A stretch of DNA of 64,000 bases from Brachyhypopomus gauderio (GCF_052324685.1 NC_135211.1:51597682-51661681); one strand, 5' to 3'; positions 41,375 to 55,000 are shown, counted from the stretch's first letter. Notes: a model not told the origin generated them from the sequence alone. A program made the numbers and translations.

Positions 41375-44300
41375 ATATATATAATAGGATGGGGTACATG
41401 TAACTTTGTTATCAAAGCCGTCTTGACAGGTTTATTGCCCCCCAATAAAACTTTATGACCCCAATAAATTTTTATGACCCCTCCCCCTTATCGTGTTCTG
41501 TACATTGTGGTCATGGCATCTAATAGTAATTGTTTTTTTATCAGGAGTCCCTAAATGCTCCTCTTTGAAGTAATATGTGTGTGTGTGTGCCAGGTACACA
41601 GATTGCCCCCCCCCATTGTCATTTTGAAGTATAAGTTGTGTGACCCTGGCCCAACCTGAGAGTGCCTCTAATTTAAATTAGTTGATTTTTATCAGAAACA
41701 TATGGCTGTAGAGAGTCGTTTGATCAGGACCATCGTGAGACCCCTTTATCTAAATTAGTTTAGATAGTGTCTTCCATGGAAAATATTTTAGAGAAATAAA
41801 AAGTTTAATTACCTTAAAATATTTACAGCCTAAAAAGTCCTGTGGTTCATAGCTGATATGGGTGTAGAGAGTCGTTTGATCAGGACCATCGTGAGACCCC
41901 TTTATCTAAATTAGTTTAAATGTTGAGCCATCTAACGCAATTACCGTTGCAATCACCTGTCTGCATCAACTTCACACAGATAGTGTCTTCCATGGAAAAT
42001 AAATATATTTTAGATAAGTAAAAGTTAAATTGTCTTAAAATATTTACAACCTAGAAAAGTCTCGTGGATCGGCAGTTATCTCAATCAACTGGTTCGTACC
42101 GGTTATGTACAGATTTGGTCTAGATTTTGTCTACTGGACTCGGCCTGATGGGCGTATTGCCGGATTTGTGTTCGACCCCCCCCCCCCCCCCCCCCCTTCT
42201 CACTATAACATCCCACTTCTCACTAAAACATCTCCGGGCGATCTATTGTGAACTCGTGCGGATCAAATGTTAACTTTTGACTGTAATAATCGGAATCTGT
42301 TCCGAAAATGGTGTTCCCTGCTAAAACTTTCACAATTTTTGTTAACGTTTTGTTCTCTGAAGCGCATAGCATACGAGTTATCCTGACTTTAGGTTTTAAC
42401 AGTCCATTTTCTCTGATGTGTTAAAATCCCACAAGCTTAAAGAAAGTTTATTATATTACAACATTAACTAACCTGACTTTAAAAATAATTAGAACCAACT
42501 AAAATTTTACCGTCAATTGTCTTTGAAGTATAGGGTACGCGTACTAACCTTAAGCTTAAAGCTTGTGTTTTTGTCAGAGCCATGCTTCCTGACACAAGGA
42601 AAACACCCAAATGACTAGCCCTGGCTCACCTCTTACATGTCCCCGCCCTGTCCACTGATGACGTGAGCATGGTCACTGACAGTTATGAGCTTGCTAATAA
42701 ACCGGCATCATAAATATTTCTTCCTAATCTTGTTTTTAACGGTTGTCTTCACATTTTATATCACAAATGACAGCAGCATTTTAAGGTCTTGTACAAGCAT
42801 TCACTTTACAGCCATAGGGATATAAAACATTTGTTTTCTGCGTACAATGTACTGATGTAAACAAGTGAAAAAACTTCTGTCCATTTAGAAATGTATTTTG
42901 AAGTTGAACAAGTAAAACTAAAATCTACAACCTGTTTTTAAAGGTAATTGCAACTTTCAAGTCTTAACTTTACACCACCTCCGGCAAAATCTTTTTTAAA
43001 GTAAACATCTATTTACTCAGAATATTTTTGTTTGTTTGGCTATTTATTAAAGCACTTATGAAACTTTCATAAATATTTTATCTTCCTAAACCTTTGTTTT
43101 TGAAATTCCACATATTTGAAACATGTAAACATACTTTGCTTGCCCTACTTTCCGAATGATGCTGAAACTGCAGCCTTGACGTTGCAATTCATAGTTGTTC
43201 TATTTGACCTAACCTAAACCCAAACTTGCTGGAATTATTCATTTTACAACTGTGTAAAAACACGCCCATTATTGTGTTACATTATTAGATACAAACATTA
43301 TTGTGTTACATTCATTCTCTTTTATTTTTGACTCATAAAAGTTAAACAGTACATTAATTAAAGCTTGCCCTATTATGAAGCACAGCATTATACATTTTAA
43401 TATCATGTTAAAAATGTCAAACGGGTAAAAATAGGGTTTGAAGACAAATATTGTTTTTATTTCACACAAATCTGAGCTGCAAATTTTAGTTAGTTAATGA
43501 CATTCTAGCTAAATTCTTACAAATTGGCCTGTCATTGAGTATAGTCTTTTCCATCAGGCGTCGGTACCGCCGTAACCCACTTTTTAGCACATTTGCTGTG
43601 AATTGAATGTCTTTTGACACAGAGGTGAATAGCACTGAAGAGCTCCTGCCAATTTAGACGGTAAACGTACCCAAACAAGTGTGATATTAATTTATATCAA
43701 CGTAACAAATTGCCATACGAGGGAAAACACATGCTAATTCTACCTGCATCTTGGTCACTGTTATCTTTTTGTTTCCATATGCTCAAGATTGGGATTTCAC
43801 AGCTAAATAACTACCCTTTTTGTTGCTTTTCATGGTTTTACATAACGTCCACACGTATTAAATATATAATCAAATTTCAGAACTCTACACTCAACCTATT
43901 CGCCTATTCATGTATTTTTTATTTGGACACACGTATTGCACTCATGTATTTATTTATTTTGCAAAACTATTTCCCCTGAAATCCGCCAAAGACATCGCGG
44001 CGGCCTTCTTCGTTCGCTCACGTATAATCAACCCGTGTCTTTACTGTCAGAAATGCAGTCGATAAAAGCTGGCGCAGTGATGAGTTTTATTTCACAGGAT
44101 GAGCTTACACAGAAAAAACAATGCATGTATAAGCTATGGTGACTTATGATCCAAAGCGATAGCGGCAAACATTTAGCCTTTTATCTAAAAACACAAATCA
44201 GCCGGTCTGCTAATTTTGGGTGGCCGCCATCTGTGTTTCCTCACATCCCCCATTCAGTTCTGTTTAGAGAAAATACAAAGTTGATCATTCAAATTGCCAA

Positions 44301-45183
44301 CAGTTTTAGTCACAAAACAGCGGTTGAACACAGGGCGAATTAGATTATTAAACAAGCCATGTCTCAATAACTACTTGAAATTCAAGGTTCCATTACAAAC
44401 ATTTGGTTACCGGCACGTTTTTATTTTATTTTATTTTTTACCCATCATTTTGTTAACGTTAGCGCAAGGTTTTTTGCACACAAATAGGCCTATATATACA
44501 CGTATGTATGAATTAGTTACACATAAAGGACTTTTGTTAAGATTTTTACTGGCGTAACTAAATGTATTACATGACACATCCCAGCATCAGCCCCTCCATC
44601 AGGAAGTAGACCAATAGGGGAGGAGCATAGTAGCAGCGCTGTGATCGCACCCAAAACACATCACACATCAGTCAGCCGAGCACGGGTTTGGACGAAACTT
44701 CATGGATCTACATTGTCCGTAAGGATTTTTTCACCATAACAGAACTGCACGTACCATGATTTTGATAGCAGGAGCAAGATTCTAGTAGCAGCACAAGGTT
44801 TTTCTTTATTTTTTTCTGCAATATAGGTCACCATTGCAATTGCTCTGGCTAGTCTGAGGACATTTCAGGGCAATTTGTGAGTGAGTTCGGAGAGATGAGT
44901 GAAGTGTGTTAAGTGGTACGATCTTCTTTTGCAAAAATGTTTCAGTAAGTCAAACCAATCAAAGACACTGAATTTGCGGTAAACGTTTGCAAGCATCCCG
45001 ATTATGGATACAACTTACAAACCATGAATTAGGAATGCTAAATGTTATCACAAACCAGGTAATTGGCTTATTCAACCTTTTCAAAAACCATACACACATT
45101 ACCTCAACATATAATATGCATTATTTCAAGTTGTGCCAATATTCTGCAAAACATAAACAATACTATTGTTTACATTCTAATTC
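41375..45183 (+). repeat. Left arm of the palindromic element
   Basis: 3,809 bp. Contains a tandem duplication of about 165-215 bp (TGTAGAGAGTCGTTTGATCA at 41707 and 41869; TAGTGTCTTCCATGGAAAAT at 41766 and 41979), a C run of about 22 at 42177-42197, AATAAA signals and, near the inner end (about 44575-44760), a GC-richer segment with CCAATAGGGG. No credible genes. Confidence 0.9.
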
Positions 45184-45668
45184 TAATAGAAAGTATCTAC
45201 TCAAAAATACAACTGTCTGAAACACAAGACAAGCAAGCAACTTTTAGTTAAACTTTTGTGTTTCAGACAGTTGTATTTTTGAGTAGATACTTTCTTTTAA
45301 GAATACAATAGTTAAAGAAAAAAAACACTGATGACCTCTATGTCAAAAAAGAGAAAACATTATGACAATAAGAATGAAGCACTGCTAAGTGATAATTGAG
45401 CTGACTTTTGGTTTGTTATCATTTTTAACCACATGACAATTTTATTGCTTGTGTGTAATCATGTCTCTACTTATGAGGTTTTTCTTAAGTAGTGGATCGT
45501 CACCACCGGGGGAGGACCGGGTGATACACTAATAATCAATCTAAAGATCTGCATAATGTTCTTTTATCTGTACTTTCTTTTATGTACTCTAAATGCAACA
45601 AATTAACCTCTGAAGTTCTTAAAAAATGTCCCTGGCTGAGTTTTCTACATATCAGCATGGTTGTGTGT

Positions 45669-45713
<45 letters not shown>

Positions 45714-46205
45714 ACCTAAAATTCTGCCATGTTGAAGTCAGTCTCAAAAGAGAGCCCCATTTTCTGTCAGAGCAAGTTAAGTTTTGACTGATCACATGAT
45801 GTTGTTAAGATAGATTTGGGCTCCTCAGCCATGACTACCGCATGAAACACCTCCTGCCGCATGTAGTCAGTCCTCCCTGGTTGGTCTGAATTAACAAACC
45901 CCTGATAATAAATGGCTGGTTAAAGTGGAATGGGAGGGGGTGGGGGGGGGGGGTGCTCATTCCTTCCTCACAGGTGGTATTAACACTTGGAGATGGGGGT
46001 TTTACAGCAAACAGTTGAGATGTTGCCCGTATATGCCGATTCTGAGACAATGGCATGCTTTGCCTAGTAGTCGGATGTAATAAAGATTTCACCTTTGAAG
46101 TAAAATAACCTTAATTCTAGAAACTGTGTATATGGAAACGTATTTGTGGACACAGTGATAATCATTTACACTAAATTGATCATAATGTTCAACTAAGTGC
46201 CCATA

Positions 46206-46236
<31 letters not shown>

Positions 46237-47566
46237 CTTTTTTCACAAACGGCCCGATACTTCAGCTATGGAGATGTGTGATTAGCTGTTCATTGTATGA
46301 CCATTTGGATTTCTTAACCTCTAGTGTTTTGGATTTATTCAGTCTTGGATTTATTCTAGTTCTTCAATCTTATCTATCACGCTGAACCAGAAAAGAAAGA
46401 AAAAAAGGTTAGGAGGACTTGTTAAAGTTCTTTACTGCGAGGAAAAAATGGAGTTTGGTTGTGATTACTGCATTGTGTTGTACTGACTGAGGAAGTCACT
46501 AGCGTGATTACAAAACAGAATCGCTGTGGGCGCATAAGAACACTTAGTTCGTTAATCTGGTGGATTTCTAATTGGTTTAGACATTGTGAATACACATGTA
46601 ATGACTGGTAGGCATAGAAGATTTAAAGGAAAACTATTTTTATTGTTCACTTTGTCATATATAACACCATTATTACATTTACTGTCAGATGACCCGTCTG
46701 AGTACAAATTATGCTGAAAAATTAAATAAATAAATTTTAAAAAGTTGATTTGCAGAAATTTAGTAGAGTGAAATAGTATGTAACTAATAATAATGTTTTG
46801 CAGAATAATGACACAACATGAAATTCATATTATATGTTGGAAGTAATGTGTGCATGGTTTTGAAAAGGATGAAGAAGCCAATTTTCTGGTTTTCTGTAAA
46901 ATGTTACATTCCTAATGCAATGGTTGTTGGCAATATCCATACGTGGCATGCATGCAAAAGTTTACCACAAATTCAGTCTCTGAGTTTCAAATCTGAATCA
47001 TACATTGATTGAGTTGTATGCAAAAACAAGCAATCCTCACCAAAAAGTGTGGATGGGGTAAAGAGCACATGCCTGTAGCCAAAAGTTTCTAAAGGAATCT
47101 CAATTTCTGTAGTACTTCATTTAAACACATCTTATTTCATAAGGAAATCCGGCCCAGCTTCTGTAGCTATTTTATGATAAAAACTATTGGCACTTTGAAT
47201 GTTCAACTTTGCATTGTTTCTAAACAGAAGCAACCTGGAAGTGCATGAAAACACTGAATTGTTATCAGATGAAGGAGGTCTCTGGCTGTTATTGCTGCAA
47301 CGTGTGGTACTAACTGGAAAAAAGTCACTGTAGTCTGAATACAGACTTACTGTGGCAGCCTAACTGGTGGTTTTCTACTCTGTTTAGACTTTGTGAAGAG
47401 AAGTAAAGCAATTTTGGCAGGCCTTGAAGATTTTAAAAGAAAAATCGTAGAAATAATTCACTTTGGGCATATAAAACATCTTTGTTACATATTACTTGTA
47501 GATGGATCATAACACCAGGTTCTAATGATCCTGTAAAACAGTTGATTTACAAAAAATTTGTAAAAC
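45184..47566. other. Central spacer of the palindromic element
   Basis: It starts with a perfect 40-bp hairpin (45188-45227 against 45256-45295), then has (GT)n at 45662-45710, a G run near 45938-45955 and a (TA)n/poly-T run at 46201-46236. 46590-47010 is a diverged direct copy of about 47380-47800, which extends into the right arm. No coding potential was recognised. Confidence 0.8.
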
Positions 47567-50500
47567 GAATTAGAATGTAAACAATAGTATTGTTTATGTT
47601 TTGCAGAATATTGGCACAACTTGAAATAATGCATATTATATGTTGAGGTAATGTGTGTATGGTTTTTGAAAAGGTTGAATAAGCCAATTACCTGGTTTGT
47701 GATAACATTTAGCATTCCTAATTCATGGTTTGTAAGTTGTATCCATAATCGGGATGCTTGCAAACGTTTACCGCAAATTCAGTGTCTTTGATTGGTTTGA
47801 CTTACTGAAACATTTTTGCAAAAGAAGATCATACCACTTAACACACTTCACTCATCTCTCCGAACTCACTCACAAATTGCCCTGAAATGTCCTCAGACTA
47901 GCCAGAGCAATTGCAATGGTGACCTATATTGCAGAAAAAAATAAAGAAAAACCTTGTGCTGCTACTAGAATCTTGCTCCTGCTATCAAAATCATGGTACG
48001 TGCAGTTCTGTTATGGTGAAAAAATCCTTACGGACAATGTAGATCCATGAAGTTTCGTCCAAACCCGTGCTCGGCTGACTGATGTGTGATGTGTTTTGGG
48101 TGCGATCACAGCGCTGCTACTATGCTCCTCCCCTATTGGTCTACTTCCTGATGGAGGGGCTGATGCTGGGATGTGTCATGTAATACATTTAGTTACGCCA
48201 GTAAAAATCTTAACAAAAGTCCTTTATGTGTAACTAATTCATACATACGTGTATATATAGGCCTATTTGTGTGCAAAAAACCTTGCGCTAACGTTAACAA
48301 AATGATGGGTAAAAAATAAAATAAAATAAAAACGTGCCGGTAACCAAATGTTTGTAATGGAACCTTGAATTTCAAGTAGTTATTGAGACATGGCTTGTTT
48401 AATAATCTAATTCGCCCTGTGTTCAACCGCTGTTTTGTGACTAAAACTGTTGGCAATTTGAATGATCAACTTTGTATTTTCTCTAAACAGAACTGAATGG
48501 GGGATGTGAGGAAACACAGATGGCGGCCACCCAAAATTAGCAGACCGGCTGATTTGTGTTTTTAGATAAAAGGCTAAATGTTTGCCGCTATCGCTTTGGA
48601 TCATAAGTCACCATAGCTTATACATGCATTGTTTTTTCTGTGTAAGCTCATCCTGTGAAATAAAACTTATCACTGTGCCAGCTTTTATCGACTGCATTTC
48701 TGACAGTAAAGACACGGGTTGATTATACGTGAGCGAACGAAGAAGGCCGCCGCGATGTCTTTGGCGGATTTCAGGGGAAATAGTTTTGCAAAATAAATAA
48801 ATACATGAGTGCAATACGTGTGTCCAAATAAAAAATACATGAATAGGCGAATAGGTTGAGTGTAGAGTTCTGAAATTTGATTATATATTTAATACGTGTG
48901 GACGTTATGTAAAACCATGAAAAGCAACAAAAAGGGTAGTTATTTAGCTGTGAAATCCCAATCTTGAGCATATGGAAACAAAAAGATAACAGTGACCAAG
49001 ATGCAGGTAGAATTAGCATGTGTTTTCCCTCGTATGGCAATTTGTTACGTTGATATAAATTAATATCACACTTGTTTGGGTACGTTTACCTTCTAAATTG
49101 GCAGGAGCTCTTCAGTGCTATTCACCTCTGTGTCAAAAGACATTCAATTCACAGCAAATGTGCTAAAAAGTGGGTTACGGCGGTACCGACGCCTGATGGA
49201 AAAGACTATACTCAATGACAGGCCAATTTGTAAGAATTTAGCTAGAATGTCATTAACTAACTAAAATTTGCAGCTCAGATTTGTGTGAAATAAAAACAAT
49301 ATTTGTCTTCAAACCCTATTTTTACCCGTTTGACATTTTTAACATGATATTAAAATGTATAATCCTGTGCTTCATAATAGGGCAAGCTTTAATTAATGTA
49401 CTGTTTAACTTTTATGAGTCAAAAATAAAAGAGAATGAATGTAACACAATAATGTTTGTATCTAATAATGTAACACAATAATGGGCGTGTTTTTACACAG
49501 TTGTAAAATGAATAATTCCAGCAAGTTTGGGTTTAGGTTAGGTCAAATAGAACAACTATGAATTGCAACGTCAAGGCTGCAGTTTCAGCATCATTCGGAA
49601 AGTAGGGCAAGCAAAGTATGTTTACATGTTTCAAATATGTGGAATTTCAAAAACAAAGGTTTAGGAAGATAAAATATTTATGAAAGTTTCATAAGTGCTT
49701 TAATAAATAGCCAAACAAACAAAAATATTCTGAGTAAATAGATGTTTACTTTAAAAAAGATTTTGCCGGAGGTGGTGTAAAGTTAAGACTTGAAAGTTGC
49801 AATTACCTTTAAAAACAGGTTGTAGATTTTAGTTTTACTTGTTCAACTTCAAAATACATTTCTAAATGGACAGAAGTTTTTTCACTTGTTTACATCAGTA
49901 CATTGTACGCAGAAAACAAATGTTTTATATCCCTATGGCTGTAAAGTGAATGCTTGTACAAGACCTTAAAATGCTGCTGTCATTTGTGATATAAAATGTG
50001 AAGACAACCGTTAAAAACAAGATTAGGAAGAAATATTTATGATGCCGGTTTATTAGCAAGCTCATAACTGTCAGTGACCATGCTCACGTCATCAGTGGAC
50101 AGGGCGGGGACATGTAAGAGGTGAGCCAGGGCTAGTCATTTGGGTGTTTTCCTTGTGTCAGGAAGCATGGCTCTGACAAAAACACAAGCTTTAAGCTTAA
50201 GGTTAGTACGCGTACCCTATACTTCAAAGACAATTGACGGTAAAATTTTAGTTGGTTCTAATTATTTTTAAAGTCAGGTTAGTTAATGTTGTAATATAAT
50301 AAACTTTCTTTAAGCTTGTGGGATTTTAACACATCAGAGAAAATGGACTGTTAAAACCTAAAGTCAGGATAACTCGTATGCTATGCGCTTCAGAGAACAA
50401 AACGTTAACAAAAATTGTGAAAGTTTTAGCAGGGAACACCATTTTCGGAACAGATTCCGATTATTACAGTCAAAAGTTAACATTTGATCCGCACGAGTTC

Positions 50501-51381
50501 ACAATAGATCGCCCGGAGATGTTTTAGTGAGAAGTGGGATGTTATAGTGAGAAGGGGGGGGGGGGGGGGGGGGGGGGGTCGAACACAAATCCGGCAATAC
50601 GCCCATCAGGCCGAGTCCAGTAGACAAAATCTAGATCAAATCTGTACATAACCGGTACGAACCAGTTGATTGAGATAACTGCCGATCCACGAGACTTTTC
50701 TAGGTTGTAAATATTTTAAGACAATTTAACTTTTACTTATCTAAAATATATTTATTTTCCATGGAAGACACTATCTGTGTGAAGTTGATGCAGACAGGTG
50801 ATTGCAACGGTAATTGCGTTAGATGGCTCAGAACATTTAAACTAATTTAGATAAAGGGGTCTCACGATGGTCCTGATCAAACGACTCTCTACACCCATAT
50901 CAGCTATGAACCACAGGACTTTTTAGGCTGTAAATATTTTAAGGTAATTAAACTTTTTATTTCTCTAAAATATTTTCCATGGAAGACACTATCTAAACTA
51001 ATTTAGATAAAGGGGTCTCACGATGGTCCTGATCAAACGACTCTCTACAGCCATATGTTTCTGATAAAAATCAACTAATTTAAATTAGAGGCACTCTCAG
51101 GTTGGGCCAGGGTCACACAACTTATACTTCAAAATGACAATGGGGGGGGGCAATCTGTGTACCTGGCACACACACACACATATTACTTCAAAGAGGAGCA
51201 TTTAGGGACTCCTGATAAAAAAACAATTACTATTAGATGCCATGACCACAATGTACAGAACACGATAAGGGGGAGGGGTCATAAAAATTTATTGGGGTCA
51301 TAAAGTTTTATTGGGGGGCAATAAACCTGTCAAGACGGCTTTGATAACAAAGTTACATGTACCCCATCCTATTATATATAT
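47567..51381 (-). repeat. Right arm of the palindromic element
   Basis: 3,815 bp, inverted copy of 41375-45183. Example differences (left versus right in left-arm orientation): CAGCATT/CAGGATT near 43384, GACGGT/GAAGGT near 43658, GCGCAGTGATGAG/GCACAGTGATAAG near 44071, TTGAGCC/TTCTGAGCC near 41924, and the C/G run length. Confidence 0.9.
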
Positions 51382-51439
51382 TTTGTGTCTCGTCCTTCAC
51401 GCCGCACCCACCGTCACAGCCCAGTTTTGTTGTGTTTCC

Positions 51440-51700
51440 TGGGCATTATGGACATCAAAGAGGAATTCTACAGCATCGTAGGTTTGTCTTTAATTCACAC
51501 GGACAATAAAGAAATTAAGCAAAGGAGAAGCAATATAGCCTATAACGAACTTCATTCCATTTACATTTTAAGGATTTCCTAGAGTGATTGATGGAACCCA
51601 CATATGCTACCTATTACAGCACCATTAAAACATGAAGGTGATTACATTAACAGAAAATCCATCCATAGAATTAATGTACAGGTACTAACCTTTATAAGAA
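51440..51700 (+). pseudogene. PIF/Harbinger transposase fragment, copy 1
   Basis: Reads DIKEEFYSI, then after about 90 bp of possible intron the FPRVIDGTHI motif (first catalytic Asp), then after a one-base frame change APLKHEGDYINRKSIH, all typical of HARBI1-type transposases. Most of it (51519-51696) is repeated at 56814-56991 on the other side of the satellite. Confidence 0.75.
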
Positions 51701-51706
51701 TAATGT

Positions 51707-52040
51707 AGGGGAGACCAGGGACAGTTGTAACACTTTTTGTGATTTTTCCAATAAATCAAGAACCATTTACACTGGAATAGCCAACTTGCAACTTTCAACT
51801 ACTGAAACAATGTATATAAGTGGGTTTATGAAATATGTACAGGTTGCAAAATTGATTTAAATACAGTCACTCCAATGTTACAACCGTCCCTGGGTACAAG
51901 GACAGTTGTAACACATGCCAGGGATGGTTGTAACATCTAAAATTTACTTAATTAATCAAATACTCAAAATGAAAAAGATTATTTATCATTCATGTTATTG
52001 TGACTATTAATTTCCTTTTTTTAAATAGGCCTAATGATTA
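51707..52040. mobile_element. MITE-like fragment with GTAGGGGAGACC end
   Basis: The left end GTAGGGGAGACCAGGGACAG resembles the end of the element at 25172 (GTAGGGGAGAGTGGGG). GGGACAGTTGTAACA-like motifs recur three times in both orientations. The right end is lost at the satellite. Confidence 0.5.
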
Positions 52041-52069
52041 CTCTCACCCCACATGACAAAAAAAGAGGG

Positions 52070-55000
52070 GAAGGATCAGGCACCACACATGGTGTGATGG
52101 GAGGATGAAGACACCACACATGGTGTGATGGGAGGATGAAGGATCAGACACCACACATGGTGTGATGGGAGGATGAAGACACCACACATGGTGTGATGGG
52201 AGGATGAAGACACCACACATGGTGTGATGGGAGGATGAAGGATCAGACACCACACATGGTGTGATGGGAGGATGAAGGATCAGACACCACACATGGTGTG
52301 ATGGGAGGATGAAGACACCACACATGGTGTGATGGGAAGGATGAAGACACCACACATGGTGTAATGGGGAGGATGAAGGATCAGACACCACACATGGTGT
52401 GATGGGAGGATGAAGGATCAGACACCACACATGGTGTGATGGGAGGATGAAGACACCACACATGGTGTGATGGGAAGGATGAAGACACCACACATGGTGT
52501 AATGGGGAGGATGAAGGATCAGACACCACACATGGTGTGATGGGAGGATGAAGGATCAGGCACCACACATGGTGTGATGGGAGGATGAAGACACCACACA
52601 TGGTGTGATGGGAGGATGAAGACACCACACATGGTGTGATGGGAGGATGAAGGTTCAGACACCACACATGGTGTGATGGGAGGATGAAGGATCAGGCACC
52701 ACACATGGTGTGATGGGAGGATGAAGGATCAGGCACCACACATGGTGTGATGGGAAGGATGAAGACACCACACATGGTGTGATGGGAGGATGAAGACACC
52801 ACACATGGTGTGATGGGAGGATGAAGGTTCAGACACCACACATGGTGTGATGGGAGGATTAAGACACCACACATGGTGTGATGGGAGGATGAAGACACCA
52901 CACATGGTGTGATGGGAGGATGAAGACACCACACATGGTGTGATTGGGAGGATGAAGGTTCAGGCACCACACATGGTGTGATGGGGGGATGAAGGATCAG
53001 ACACCACACATGGTGTGATGGGAGGATGAAGACACCACACATGGTGTGATGGGGAGGATGAAGGTTCAGGCACCACACATGGTGTGATGGGGGGATGAAG
53101 GATCAGACACCACACATGGTGTGATGGGAGGATGAAGACACCACACATGGTGTGATTGGGAGGATGAAGGTTCAGGCACCACACATGGTGTGATGGGAGG
53201 ATGAAGACACCACACATGGTGTGATGGGAGGATGAAGGTTCAGACACCACACATGGTGTGATGGGAGGATTAAGACACCACACATGGTGTGATGGGAGGA
53301 TGAAGACACCACACATGGTGTGATGGGAGGATGAAGACACCACACATGGTGTGATTGGGAGGATGAAGGTTCAGGCACCACACATGGTGTGATGGGGGGA
53401 TGAAGGATCAGACACCACACATGGTGTGATGGGAGGATGAAGACACCACACATGGTGTGATGGGGAGGATGAAGGTTCAGGCACCACACATGGTGTGATG
53501 GGGGGATGAAGGATCAGACACCACACATGGTGTGATGGGAGGATGAAGGATCAGACACCACACATGGTGTAATGGGGGGATGAAGGATCAGACACCACAC
53601 ATGGTGTGATGGGGAGGATGAAGACACCACACATGGTGTGACGGGGAGGATGAAGACACCACACATGGTGTAATGGGGAGGATGAAGGATCAGACACCAC
53701 ACATGGTGTGATTGGGAGGATGAAGGTTCAGGCACCACACATGGTGTGATGGGGGGATGAAGGATCAGACACCACACATGGTGTGATTGGGAGGATGAAG
53801 GTTCAGGCACCACACATGGTGTGATGGGGGGATGAAGGATCAGACACCACACATGGTGTGATTGGGAGGATGAAGGTTCAGGCACCACACATGGTGTGAT
53901 GGGGGGATGAAGGATCAGACACCACACATGGTGTGATGGGAGGATGAAGGTTCAGGCACCACACATGGTGTGATGGGGGGATGAAGGATCAGACACCACA
54001 CATGGTGTGATTGGGAGGATGAAGGTTCAGGCACCACACATGGTGTGATGGGGGGATGAAGGATCAGACACCACACATGGTGTGATTGGGAGGATGAAGA
54101 CACCACACATGGTGTGATGGGAAGGATGAAGACACCACACATGGTGTAATGGGGAGGATGAAGGATCAGACACCACACATGGTGTGATGGGAGGATGAAG
54201 GATCAGGCACCACACATGGTGTGATGGGAGGATGAAGACACCACACATGGTGTGATGGGAGGATGAAGACACCACACATGGTGTGATGGGAGGATGAAGG
54301 TTCAGACACCACACATGGTGTGATGGGAGGATGAAGGATCAGGCACCACACATGGTGTGATGGGAGGATGAAGGATCAGGCACCACACATGGTGTGATGG
54401 GAAGGATGAAGACACCACACATGGTGTGATGGGAGGATGAAGACACCACACATGGTGTGATGGGAGGATGAAGGTTCAGACACCACACATGGTGTGATGG
54501 GAGGATTAAGACACCACACATGGTGTGATGGGAGGATGAAGACACCACACATGGTGTGATGGGAGGATGAAGACACCACACATGGTGTGATTGGGAGGAT
54601 GAAGGTTCAGGCACCACACATGGTGTGATGGGGGGATGAAGGATCAGACACCACACATGGTGTGATGGGAGGATGAAGACACCACACATGGTGTGATGGG
54701 GAGGATGAAGGTTCAGGCACCACACATGGTGTGATGGGGGGATGAAGGATCAGACACCACACATGGTGTGATGGGAGGATGAAGACACCACACATGGTGT
54801 GATTGGGAGGATGAAGGTTCAGGCACCACACATGGTGTGATGGGAGGATGAAGACACCACACATGGTGTGATGGGAGGATGAAGGTTCAGACACCACACA
54901 TGGTGTGATGGGAGGATTAAGACACCACACATGGTGTGATGGGAGGATGAAGACACCACACATGGTGTGATGGGAGGATGAAGACACCACACATGGTGTG

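Larger units (their letters stand above)
41375..51381. mobile_element. 10,007-bp palindromic element with about 3.81-kb inverted arms
   Basis: Both ends read inward ATATATATAATAGGATGGGG. The flanks carry TTTGTG at 41369-41374 and 51382-51387, a 6-bp duplication within an LTR whose sequence is otherwise continuous, so this is a discrete insertion. Arms 41375-45183 and 47567-51381 are inverted copies differing by only a few substitutions and small indels. The spacer is 45184-47566. No frame longer than about 92 codons lies in it, no transposase motif is seen, and each arm's frames simply mirror the other's. Known superfamilies with 6-bp duplications and long TIRs include Polinton/Maverick, but none of their genes is present. 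I do not recognise the family. Confidence 0.88.
41066..51418 (+). mobile_element. LTR (TGTCACGTTGAGG) split by the palindromic element
   Basis: The left part 41066-41374 follows the 20996 LTR in order (CCCTCCCTTTTGGGCGTGTG, GATCACG, TATTTAATGTGCG). The right part 51382-51418 continues with TTTGTGTCTCGTCC and ends ACCGTCACA as that family does. It is preceded by the purine-rich GGAGGGGGCG expected before a 3' LTR. Its sequence differs from the LTR at 39593, so the internal region may be chimaeric. Confidence 0.75.

Noticed and set aside
43269..49481. Paired small frames of 65-92 codons in the palindrome arms and spacer
   Set aside because: They are AT-rich chance frames mirrored by the inverted repeat, with no domain, no codon bias and no splice context.
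41375..51381. Calling the palindrome a Polinton/Maverick
   Set aside because: Only the 6-bp duplication and long inverted ends fit; no protein-primed polymerase, integrase, ATPase, protease or capsid frame is visible and the ends are not the usual AG start.
41375..51381. Pure assembly artefact explanation for the palindrome
   Set aside because: The arms differ at scattered positions, the spacer is unique and 6-bp duplications flank the ends in a continuous LTR, so a real insertion is likelier; long reads should still confirm it.
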